Shown in pieces: positions 16,831-24,052 of a stretch of DNA of 64,000 bases. Position 1 is the stretch's first letter. Each line of letters starts with the position of its first letter. A program made the position numbers and the translations under genes. This stretch comes from JANYGM01 sp043764015 (GTDB lineage: Bacteria > Bacteroidota > Bacteroidia > Cytophagales > Thermonemataceae). Under the pieces are notes generated by a model. That model ran no database searches and was not told the origin of the DNA. It saw nothing but the letters and a program-made list of their open reading frames with translations. The stretch is taken from assembly GCA_043764015.1 (NCBI GenBank), contig JAYUKY010000104.1, positions 36,642-100,641 on the forward strand, given 5' to 3'.

Positions 16831-17664
16831 CTATTTTATTCTGAATTTTAGTGGAGAAGGTGGCTGATTTAGCAACGTGATGAGGTCAGAATAATAATAT
16901 TTTACAATATCACCTCTGTTAAGTTTTACGTATGCTCTCACATAATAATCAGTACCAGCAACGGCACTAAAGAAGGTTTGGTTAGTAGGGTTTAAAGGGT
17001 CATTTAGTTGTATATTTAGGCTAATATTTCTTCTTTCTAGGACAAGAGGGCTAGGTGTTAGAGGCATATTGATAATATTTGTACCTGTTGGTATTATTAC
17101 GCCACTACTAATACTAAGTTCACTAACATTAGGCGCTTTACAAAATAATAATCCGTATTGTCTAGTAATCAAAGGATTAGGGACTATTAACGGCTCATTG
17201 GTAATACAACTTGCCTCAAGGAAGTCTTTTATTGTTGTTGGATTTATGCTATCTCTTTTTATTAAAAAATTATCAATAATGATTCTTGGCGTTTTTGTAC
17301 TAATTTTTTGTACTTCTCCATATACAATTTTATCCCCATTACGCATATAAGGGCGCACAAAATACTCTTTATCAAAAAACAAGGTGTCAATTTTACTTTC
17401 AAAATCAACATCTACATAAGGTGTTTCTGTGGTATCAGTTTCCGCAAGCCCTATTTCAGGGATTTCATCTTTAAGAGAATAACAATGTCCGTGAGCTGTT
17501 GGTGTGCCATCTTTATAGTCAATAATGTGTCCTTTGGCTTTAATAGTAGTAAAACCTACTTCAAATGAAGTATTTGCAATGCTATCTATTTTAGCATATT
17601 TGCAATTCTGCAAATATGCGCCTAAAACAAGTGAAAACAAAAAGAATGTTAGTTGTTTTTTCAT
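16831..17664 (-). CDS. Probable exported protein with fibronectin-like repeats
   Basis: The protein has 277 residues. The hydrophobic N-terminus (about 1-18) ends GAYLQNC, so it may be a lipoprotein, although QN before the Cys is an imperfect lipobox. The mature part reads as two beta-rich repeats, each ending in a strand pattern YFVRPYMRNGDKIVYGEV or YYVRAYVKLNRGDIVKYYY. An early GHCYS segment resembles the fibronectin type III-like modules (question-and-answer strands ending in YxVRAY) common in Bacteroidota surface lipoproteins. No catalytic signature is seen. A heptad-like array (17676-17705) sits upstream of its start. Confidence 0.6.
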   Translation of the reverse strand: MKKQLTFFLFSLVLGAYLQNCKYAKIDSIANTSFEVGFTTIKAKGHIIDYKDGTPTAHGHCYSLKDEIPEIGLAETDTTETPYVDVDFESKIDTLFFDKEYFVRPYMRNGDKIVYGEVQKISTKTPRIIIDNFLIKRDSINPTTIKDFLEASCITNEPLIVPNPLITRQYGLLFCKAPNVSELSISSGVIIPTGTNIINMPLTPSPLVLERRNISLNIQLNDPLNPTNQTFFSAVAGTDYYVRAYVKLNRGDIVKYYYSDLITLLNQPPSPLKFRIK

Positions 17665-17675
17665 AACAATTAAAT

Positions 17676-17705
17676 AATTAGGAATTGTGAATTAGGAATT
17701 AGATA
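17676..17705. repeat. Period-7 array (AATTAGG/AATTGTG) upstream of the 17664 start
   Basis: Units AATTAGG, AATTGTG, AATTAGG, AATTAGA end in TACC and begin 12 bases from the start codon of the minus-strand gene. Orientation is as at rsmA. Confidence 0.65.
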
Positions 17706-17801
17706 CCTAATTTATTTTTTTGAGGTGTAAACAAATGTATTTAAAAAATCCGTGTCATCTGTTAATCCGTTTTAAAATCTGTGATTCAGATTATTATTTT
17801 C

Positions 17802-18647
17802 CTAAAACTTCACACTAAAACTAAACACTGGAGAATATTGTCCTAATCTAGTTTGTGCCAGTTGTATGCCAACATCTGCGTCCATTTTCTTATTTTTCTC
17901 CAACAATCTATTTTTTTCTATACGGTTTTTTCTGCCTTTCAAGCCTACACGCACAATATCCGTTGCCCAAATAGCACCTGCGAGTATAGCCATACCTTGC
18001 GCTAATTGGTATTGTTTATTAGCATCAGCATAAGATTTGGTAGCATCAGCATTATTAGCAGAATTAAGGTAAGTATCATAAGTTTTGTCGGCTACGCTTT
18101 GTTGAATAAAACTCCCACCTATCAAGCCATAAACTGCCACAGTAGTAAGTAACCAACGGTACTTCCACTTAAATTGCTTATATTCTCTCACATAAGGATT
18201 TCCCCAACCAGGCAAAAGTACAGACCTCCAAAGTGCGTTTTCATTTTTATAATTAAAAACGCTAGTTTCATAGTTGGCTACGAGCTTAAATTGCACGTCT
18301 TTTCCCTTAAATTCTTTATCTTCTTCTCCATATTGCCACAAAACTTGTCGGTTGTCACCTGCTAAAATATCTGCTCCAACGTGTCCTTTTGCATTTTTGA
18401 TAGGACCTAAAAAAGTTTTGCCTTTATCACCAGAATAATACACATCAATATTATAAACATTGATAATTTCTCCGTTTTTAAGCTGATAAGGAACAGTAAT
18501 TGTCTTATTTTTTTTATCAACTTTAATAGAATCTTGCACAAGGGATTGCGCAAAAACTATGCTAGAAGTAATAAAAACAGTAAAAAATGTTACGAGAGGC
18601 ATTACAAAAATTGCTTTTTGTGCGTTTGAGATTAGTTTTTTTGTCAT
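17802..18647 (-). CDS. DUF5683-like membrane protein
   Basis: The protein has 281 residues: a long signal-like N-terminus (hydrophobic at about 12-33, ending IVFAQ), then a beta-rich domain (about 40-125, with YYSGDKGKTFLGPIKNAKG). A domain around NALWRSVLLPGWGNPYVREY follows, with a membrane segment WLLTTVAVYGLIGGSFI and a second hydrophobic helix (AQGMAILAGAIWATDIVRVG). The LPGWG..Y plus two-helix layout matches the DUF5683 family of Bacteroidota; function is unknown. The N-terminal domain reads like the modules that compare expected and observed data in T9SS-bearing species, but I infer nothing more. It is monocistronic, between two unrelated minus-strand genes. Confidence 0.65.
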   Translation of the reverse strand: MTKKLISNAQKAIFVMPLVTFFTVFITSSIVFAQSLVQDSIKVDKKNKTITVPYQLKNGEIINVYNIDVYYSGDKGKTFLGPIKNAKGHVGADILAGDNRQVLWQYGEEDKEFKGKDVQFKLVANYETSVFNYKNENALWRSVLLPGWGNPYVREYKQFKWKYRWLLTTVAVYGLIGGSFIQQSVADKTYDTYLNSANNADATKSYADANKQYQLAQGMAILAGAIWATDIVRVGLKGRKNRIEKNRLLEKNKKMDADVGIQLAQTRLGQYSPVFSFSVKF

Positions 18648-18799
18648 AAAAAATAAAAAGTTTTTATCAATTATTTATAGTTTTTGATTTCATAATTGAT
18701 AATTCGTAATTGACTTTGTTTTTGTCGTACAAATCTACTAAAAAATTATTTAAGTAGCATCTTTTTAAATTGTTTTTTGTTTTAAAATCAAAAAATAAA

Positions 18800-19462
18800 T
18801 CATCTTTTCAGCCAGCCCGTAATGCTTTGTCGTGGGCGTTTTGTTGGTAAAACTTCGTGCCAAATATCCTCACTATATAGGCATACAAGCGTGCCAGCGC
18901 AAGGAATTACATCTGTAAATAATTCATTTTGTGCCTCATTTTCTTGTTCATTTTCTTGGTGATAAATGCGTAATTGTCCGCCATCTTCTTGTGTCCAATT
19001 TTCATTAAGATAAAACACACAAGAAATGACACGAGAGAGATTTTGGGTAGAATTATTTGTTTGAAAATTTGTTTTTTTGAATTGGTCAAGATGTTTTTTA
19101 TAGAATTTATCAGGTTGATATACTGCAAAATGACACTCAAAAGTCGTTTTTAAATCCTTTAAACCAAGATAAAATACTCTATTTAAGGCAGTTTTTAGAT
19201 CATTTATTTTGTCAAAATAGAGTTGTTGTAAAGCTGTGAGATTTACATTATCAAACCACAACACATCATCACCTCTAATTTCTCCTTGCACTTGCCAATC
19301 TGTGCCTTTTCCTATGCCTGCACGCCTAAAATCCCCCTTTTCATATAATAATGTAAGTTCTTGCGCCATTTCTTTGACAAGCTTTTTATCTAAAAAATCA
19401 GGCATAATAGCCCATTTTCTTTCTGCTATTTGGTCTATTATTTGGTTAATTATTTCAGACAT
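18800..19462 (-). CDS. 2OG-Fe(II) oxygenase, prolyl 4-hydroxylase type
   Basis: The protein has 220 residues. The double-stranded beta-helix core shows the iron-binding HxD in KHLDQF (near 122), the distal His in SEDIWHEVLPT (near 200) and the 2-oxoglutarate-binding Arg in RPRQSITGW (near 208). The segment VISCVFYLNENWTQEDGGQL is the typical prolyl 4-hydroxylase strand. Such bacterial enzymes hydroxylate proline or other residues in specific proteins; the substrate here is unknown. No signal peptide is seen, so it is cytoplasmic. The start is directly preceded by a heptad array. Confidence 0.85.
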   Translation of the reverse strand: MSEIINQIIDQIAERKWAIMPDFLDKKLVKEMAQELTLLYEKGDFRRAGIGKGTDWQVQGEIRGDDVLWFDNVNLTALQQLYFDKINDLKTALNRVFYLGLKDLKTTFECHFAVYQPDKFYKKHLDQFKKTNFQTNNSTQNLSRVISCVFYLNENWTQEDGGQLRIYHQENEQENEAQNELFTDVIPCAGTLVCLYSEDIWHEVLPTKRPRQSITGWLKR

Positions 19463-19465
19463 TTT

Positions 19466-19602
19466 TTAAATTGTGAATTTTAAATTGTGAGTTGTGAATG
19501 AATACAAGTTTACAACGAAACTTCGTGTAATTTATAAAAAAAACAGATAAATTCAGTATTTTATATTCATCAAAAACTCACAATTCATACTTCACAACTT
19601 AA
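19466..19602. repeat. Inverted pair of period-7 arrays
   Basis: An AATTGTG-type array with tail AATGAATAC (19466-19500) abuts the start codon of the oxygenase gene. A second array of TTCACAA type (CTCACAATTCATACTTCACAAC, 19571-19600) preceded by ATATTCATC faces it about 65 bases away. The rest of the 305-base gap up to 19767 carries a TACTTTTG -7 element at 19691-19698 for the transporter gene. Confidence 0.7.
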
Positions 19603-19767
19603 TGTTAAGTGATTGTTAAGCGTTTTAAGTGTCTATATTAAGATTTTGTTATGATTATTGAAAAGTTACTATTATTTATTAGTTAAATGCTACTTTTGTG
19701 TTCTTATTTCACCAAAATACCAATAATACTAAACTTTATTCTGTAAATTATTCTGTAAATATAATAA

Positions 19768-20943
19768 ATGACTTTGTTAAAAATAAAAGAAATTTCATCT
19801 CTAAAACACTTAGAAAACCCCTTAAATAATTCATTACAAGAACCTAAAAGCACTTTTTCCTACCTTAATATTGCAGGTATTATTTTAGCTTTCGTAATGA
19901 TTGCCTTTCTTTTTTGGGCATCTCTAGAAATAATGGTACGAGCCTTGCATATTGTAGGGGAAAAAGAAGCAAAATTACTTATAAAAGGTAGTTTTAACCC
20001 ATTTTTAGCGGTTTTTGGCGGTATTTTGATAACAGCTATTGTACAAAGTAGTTCCCTTGTAACTTCTATGATAGTGGCAATGGTGGCATCTGGAGTACTT
20101 TCTATGGAAATAGGTATCAATATCGTAATGGGTGCAAATATTGGTACTACGCTTACGTGTATGATGGTTTCTTTGGCTTATCCAACACGCAAAAAAGAAT
20201 TCAAAAAAGCCTTTGCAGGGAGTTTATTACACGTTTTCTTTAATATTTTGAGTGTGTTTTTACTGTTTCCTATTGAATATTACTTTGGTGGCTTGTCGTG
20301 GCTATCAGGTGAGGCAAGCCGTTTTTTGATAGAAATAAAAACTACTATTCCAGTTGATTTTTCTATGCACGTAAAATCATTTATAAATCCTATTGTCAAT
20401 ACGCTTTTATTATTTGTAGAAAATGGTTTTATCTTACTAATCATCTCATTTTTATTGTTGTTTCTTTCTTTGCGTTTGCTTTTGATGATGTTCAAAAACA
20501 TTGTTATTAACCGTTTGATGACCAAATTAGAAGTTTTTTTGCTAGGAAACGAAGGTCGTTCACTTTTTTGGGGAATTTTGATAACAGCTATTGTGCGTTC
20601 TAGCTCTGTGATGACTTCGTGGGTTACTTTGCGTGTTGCCAGCAATCAAATTCCACTAAAAAGTTCTTTTGGTTTTATTTTGGGCGCAAATATAGGCACA
20701 ACTATAACGGCTCTTTTAGCAACTATTGGGCTATCCAATATCAGTATTCAGATTGCTATGGCACATATTTTGTTTAATGTGTTGGGCGTTGCGCTGATGT
20801 ACGCTTTGCCATTTTTAAGAAATTATTTGATTGTACTTGCTCGTTATTGTGGGCATCAAGTAGCTGAAAAACGCATTTTTGGTGTTTTGGGCATATTATT
20901 GGTGTTCTTTATTATTCCTTTTTTGCTTATTTACTTCAACTAA
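19768..20943 (+). CDS. Na+/phosphate cotransporter family protein (NptA/SLC34 type)
   Basis: The protein has 391 residues, multi-pass. Two inverted repeats carry the family's QSSS motifs: TAIVQSSSLVTSMIVAMVASG (near 92) and TAIVRSSSVMTSWVTLRVAS (near 275). Each is followed by a GANIGTT loop (MGANIGTTLT and LGANIGTTIT). These are the substrate- and sodium-binding elements of Na/Pi symporters. The C-terminal PhoU-like domain found in many bacterial relatives (YjbB type) is absent. Phosphate uptake or export in the inner membrane is likely. A -7 element is at 19691-19698. Confidence 0.85.
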   Translation: MTLLKIKEISSLKHLENPLNNSLQEPKSTFSYLNIAGIILAFVMIAFLFWASLEIMVRALHIVGEKEAKLLIKGSFNPFLAVFGGILITAIVQSSSLVTSMIVAMVASGVLSMEIGINIVMGANIGTTLTCMMVSLAYPTRKKEFKKAFAGSLLHVFFNILSVFLLFPIEYYFGGLSWLSGEASRFLIEIKTTIPVDFSMHVKSFINPIVNTLLLFVENGFILLIISFLLLFLSLRLLLMMFKNIVINRLMTKLEVFLLGNEGRSLFWGILITAIVRSSSVMTSWVTLRVASNQIPLKSSFGFILGANIGTTITALLATIGLSNISIQIAMAHILFNVLGVALMYALPFLRNYLIVLARYCGHQVAEKRIFGVLGILLVFFIIPFLLIYFN

Positions 20944-20972
20944 AATGCTGAGGATTTTTTTGTAAGTGAATT

Positions 20973-21002
20973 TTTGATTATAAAATTTTTTATGTAGTTT
21001 TG
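20973..21002 (+). promoter_or_regulatory. Bacteroidota promoter for the 21024 gene
   Basis: TTTG at 20973-20976 is followed after 18 bases by TAGTTTTG at 20995-21002, 22 bases before the start codon. Confidence 0.6.
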
Positions 21003-21023
21003 TAAAACATTAAAGCAAAAAAA

Positions 21024-21455
21024 ATGAAAAAATTATTTTTAATATTACTCATTAGTATTCCTACTTTATTATGTGCGCAAATTATTGTACCCAATGCGCC
21101 ACTAACAGATAGAGAACTATTACTTGAAGTCATTAAACAACAAAATAAAATTTCAGAACAACTAATAGCAACAAATGTTGAAATAAAAGGTATCAGTACA
21201 GAACAAAAAGGAACACAAAAACAGATAGATATGCTATTTTATATGATGATTGCTATGCTTTCTGGGATATTTGGTTTGATTGCTTTTGTCGTCTGGGACA
21301 GGCAAGCCTCTATAAAACCTATTTTACAAGAAAATAAAGACCTTGCCAAAGAAATAGCGCAACTCAAAGAAAGAGAATTGAAATTTGAGGAAAAAACAGA
21401 AAATCACTTCAAAAAGATAGCCCAAATAGATGCCCGCTTTGCAGGAATTTTGTAA
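21024..21455 (+). CDS. Small membrane protein with signal peptide and the shared LKER tail
   Basis: The protein has 143 residues: a signal peptide (1-18, ending LLCAQ), a polar predicted coiled coil (about 30-68), a transmembrane segment (about 72-92, MMIAMLSGIFGLIAFVVWD) and a cytoplasmic-type coiled-coil tail. The last ~38 residues (AKEIAQLKERELKFEEK...FKKIAQIDARFAGIL) closely match the C-terminus of the XRE protein at 28244-28705 and the 50-residue protein at 9549-9701. No family is recognised. It has its own promoter. The 21491 gene follows after 35 bases. Confidence 0.7.
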   Translation: MKKLFLILLISIPTLLCAQIIVPNAPLTDRELLLEVIKQQNKISEQLIATNVEIKGISTEQKGTQKQIDMLFYMMIAMLSGIFGLIAFVVWDRQASIKPILQENKDLAKEIAQLKERELKFEEKTENHFKKIAQIDARFAGIL

Positions 21456-21490
21456 CAGAAAAATTCAAATAATTCGTTAAATATAAAGAT

Positions 21491-21913
21491 ATGGGGCATT
21501 TTGGTTGTAGCTTTTATTTTGCAGATTTGCCAAATATAGAAATTATCAAAGATAAAATCTGTAATTATTCTGGGTTAAACGTAGTTTTGGTGACTTTTCC
21601 TGAGATAGAATTACATTTTGAATTGGAACATAAATCTTTAGAAATGGATATTATGGTAGAAATATCTATAATGACAAATGAGCCTATATCAAAAATATAT
21701 TTATCTTGTATTTCTGATAAAATAGATAAGCAATATTATTTTTACAGACTTATTTCGGCTGTTTTGGTTGATTTGGGAGGAATACCACCTGATGAATTCT
21801 TCCCACTTCCTGTATGGGCAAGAGTGAAATGGCAAGGACAAAAATGGTTCAAAAAAATAACAGAAAGTCCTCATTTTTTTAGTATAATGTTGGATTACAG
21901 AACTTCTTTATAA
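21491..21913 (+). CDS. Hypothetical protein
   Basis: The protein has 140 residues with no signal peptide or membrane segment. It has alternating hydrophobic strands (VVLVTFPEIELHFELEHKSLEMDIMVEISIM), then a helix and a C-terminal Trp-rich stretch (WARVKWQGQKWFKKI). It looks like a small alpha/beta immunity- or chaperone-like protein, but no family is recognised. It lies 35 bases downstream of the LKER-tail membrane protein, probably in one transcript, and is followed by a strong terminator at 21917-21947. Confidence 0.55.
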   Translation: MGHFGCSFYFADLPNIEIIKDKICNYSGLNVVLVTFPEIELHFELEHKSLEMDIMVEISIMTNEPISKIYLSCISDKIDKQYYFYRLISAVLVDLGGIPPDEFFPLPVWARVKWQGQKWFKKITESPHFFSIMLDYRTSL

Positions 21914-21916
21914 AAA

Positions 21917-21952
21917 AGAGTACCAAAATCTAGATTTTGGTACGCTTTTTAT
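21917..21952 (+). terminator. Intrinsic terminator
   Basis: GTACCAAAATCTA pairs with TAGATTTTGGTAC (within 21920-21943), followed by GCTTTTTATT. It ends the 21024-21913 pair. Confidence 0.75.
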
Positions 21953-21973
21953 TGAGAAATTTAAATTATAATT

Positions 21974-22027
21974 ATTTGATTATCAATGTTTTGCATTCAT
22001 TCACAATTCACAATTAAAAATTCACAA
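21974..22027. repeat. Period-7 array with TTGATTAT tail, downstream of the SDR gene
   Basis: Read on the minus strand from the SDR stop codon: AATTGTGAATTTTTAATTG, then TGAATTGTGAATGAATGC, then AAAACATTGATAATCAAAT. The array hugs the 3' end of the minus-strand gene, with its tail pointing away from it. Confidence 0.8.
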
Positions 22028-22031
22028 TTAT

Positions 22032-22901
22032 TTAATTAGCTTTTACTGTATTTTTTTCAGTAGAAACGGTATCTTGGGTAGTTCTACCCACAAAACTCGT
22101 CATAGAACTATAAATATTCAGTCCATAACCTACAACCATATCAAATACACGTGCTGGCAAAATCCCTCTCAAAACAGGAATTAAATAAACAGACCAAGGC
22201 GCACGTAAAATAATATCATTGTTGCTGACTGCCTCCAAAATATCATCTGTAATGTCTTCTGGTTTTAAAAGTGGCGCAAGTAAAGGAGCTTTTACACCTG
22301 TAAACATACCTGTATCTATATAGCTAGGCGTTACTGTCGTAACGTGCAAATCAAAATTTAATTCATCATTAAGGGCTTCAAATTCCAGACGAATAGACTC
22401 TGAAAAGCCCAAAACTGCCCATTTGCTACCAGCATAAACAGACATTTTGGGGTTAGGCACAAGCCCAGCGGCAGACGCAATATTGATAATATGCCCACTT
22501 CCTTGACGTATCATTTCTCCACCAAAAACCCTCGCTACGTGCATTACACCCAACACATTGATACGAATAGTGCGCTCTATGTCTTCGTGTGTGTGTTCTG
22601 TGAAACTTTTACCAACAATAATACCCGCATTATTAAACAAAATATCAATCCTACCTACTTCTGTGAGCGTAAGCGTTGCGGCACGCCTAATGTCGTCCAA
22701 ACTAGATACATCAACCAAATAAGGGTGAACAGTATAGCCTTTTTGACGCAATTCTTCTGTTACGAGGGTCAAATTTTGCTGATGAATATCCCAAATAACA
22801 AGTTCACTAGCACCTTGTTTGAGGCATTTTTCACCTAACATTTTACCTATCCCGCTTGCGCCACCCGTTACGAGGACAGTTTTATCTTTAATTTTAGTCA
22901 T
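22032..22901 (-). CDS. Short-chain dehydrogenase/reductase
   Basis: The protein has 289 residues. This is a classical SDR Rossmann fold: cofactor motif VTGGASGIGKMLG (near 11-23), NNAGI (near 90) and the catalytic Ser-Tyr-Lys set in IINIASAAG and VYAGSKWAVLGF (Tyr near 155, Lys near 159). Asp at the end of the second strand (VIWDIHQQN) suggests NAD rather than NADP. The C-terminal ~70 residues carry a hydrophobic helix region (WSVYLIPVLRGILPARVFDMVVG), as in membrane-associated SDRs acting on lipids or sterol-like substrates. The substrate is unknown. A heptad array lies just past the stop. Confidence 0.85.
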   Translation of the reverse strand: MTKIKDKTVLVTGGASGIGKMLGEKCLKQGASELVIWDIHQQNLTLVTEELRQKGYTVHPYLVDVSSLDDIRRAATLTLTEVGRIDILFNNAGIIVGKSFTEHTHEDIERTIRINVLGVMHVARVFGGEMIRQGSGHIINIASAAGLVPNPKMSVYAGSKWAVLGFSESIRLEFEALNDELNFDLHVTTVTPSYIDTGMFTGVKAPLLAPLLKPEDITDDILEAVSNNDIILRAPWSVYLIPVLRGILPARVFDMVVGYGLNIYSSMTSFVGRTTQDTVSTEKNTVKAN

Positions 22902-22996
22902 TTTCTTGTTTGTTTTATCTTGTGATTTATACTAATCTGCATTACACAAAGCTACTATTAAATTATCATAAAAACAAATATCCTTAAAATTTCCTA

Positions 22997-23902
22997 TCAA
23001 AAATCCCCATAATTTACCTGCAAACAAGGTAAATGTAAGTCTTTGCGCCACATATCCACCACTTGATTACGGTCATCTAAGATAAATTGTATGAAAAACT
23101 TATTTTTGATATGTTGGTTAAAAATCTCTATTTTGACAAAGTGGTCGCCCCTGTCGTCATTGCCTTTTCTCATCAGAATAAGGTCGTAAGGCACATTGTT
23201 AGCTTTTAACCAGTTTTCTGTTTGGGGTTTGTGTGTATCTTTTCGCCCAGAAACAATAATGATTTTCACGCCTATTTGTGCATATTTGCGCACAATATCA
23301 ATAATAGGTTCATTGGGCAAATCTCGCTCACAATGCTCTGCTTCATAAGGATTTCTACCGCAAATAATAGCCAGCGTGCCGTCCATATCTGCTATAATGG
23401 CTTTTGGCAAACTTTCATCTTGCTTTTGATAGATAAGATGTTTGCCAGTTTGGGTATCTTTTTCTAGTTTTGGCTTAATCCATTCGTTGTACATAGTCCT
23501 AATAACCCGCTCACCAACAGAATTAGGGCGTTTTAAGTCCCTTGCAATGGCATCTTCCAAAGAAATTTCAAAAAATTTCACAATAATTTGCACTGGTTTT
23601 CCTGTTTCTTCTTGATGTTGCGCTGCTAGCTCACGCATACGAGCCTCGTGTTTTGGGTTGAAATTTGTATCATCACAAATGACGTGTTTCCCCTCTTTAA
23701 GAGCTTCTAAAATCATTATATCACGGATTTTTAATACAAATTTTTCATTGCCTTTGCTATGTTTAGAAACATCAAGCATAGCCCGCAAATCATCTTTATT
23801 CACACGTTTATATGTGCCTGCGTCATGTGAGGCAACCATTTCTTTTGCCCACGTTGATTTTCCACTAGCGGGAAGTCCTTTCAAAAAGTAGATAGTTTTC
23901 AT
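22997..23902 (-). CDS. T4-type polynucleotide kinase-phosphatase (5' kinase, 3' HAD phosphatase)
   Basis: The protein has 301 residues in the T4 Pnkp order. The kinase domain has a P-loop, GLPASGKSTWA (about 9-19), and DDTNFNPKHEARM. The C-terminal HAD phosphatase has DMDGTLA (motif I, near 170), IIVSGRKDTHKP (motif II) and FILDDRNQVVDMW (motif III/IV). By analogy with T4 Pnkp it would phosphorylate 5'-OH ends and remove 3'-phosphates, healing cleaved RNA or nicked DNA. No RNA ligase gene lies nearby. Both active sites look complete. No phage genes surround it. Confidence 0.85.
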   Translation of the reverse strand: MKTIYFLKGLPASGKSTWAKEMVASHDAGTYKRVNKDDLRAMLDVSKHSKGNEKFVLKIRDIMILEALKEGKHVICDDTNFNPKHEARMRELAAQHQEETGKPVQIIVKFFEISLEDAIARDLKRPNSVGERVIRTMYNEWIKPKLEKDTQTGKHLIYQKQDESLPKAIIADMDGTLAIICGRNPYEAEHCERDLPNEPIIDIVRKYAQIGVKIIIVSGRKDTHKPQTENWLKANNVPYDLILMRKGNDDRGDHFVKIEIFNQHIKNKFFIQFILDDRNQVVDMWRKDLHLPCLQVNYGDF

Positions 23903-24013
23903 TTGTTTGTTACTAATTTTTTATTTTTTTCATCAAAAAATTTTTTTTTATTGATTTTGTTTTATCTTTATGATGCGTTTTGCGTTTTAGATAAGAGATG
24001 CATTCATAAAAAC

Positions 24014-24043
24014 TTACTCCCTGAAAGGCGTTTTGGGGAGTTT
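24014..24043 (-). terminator. Terminator of the bioF-like gene
   Basis: ACTCCC and GGGAGT pair around a loop of about 16 bases. On the minus strand the hairpin follows the bioF-like stop and continues into AAGTTTTTAT. Confidence 0.55.
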
Positions 24044-24052
24044 TTTTACTTT

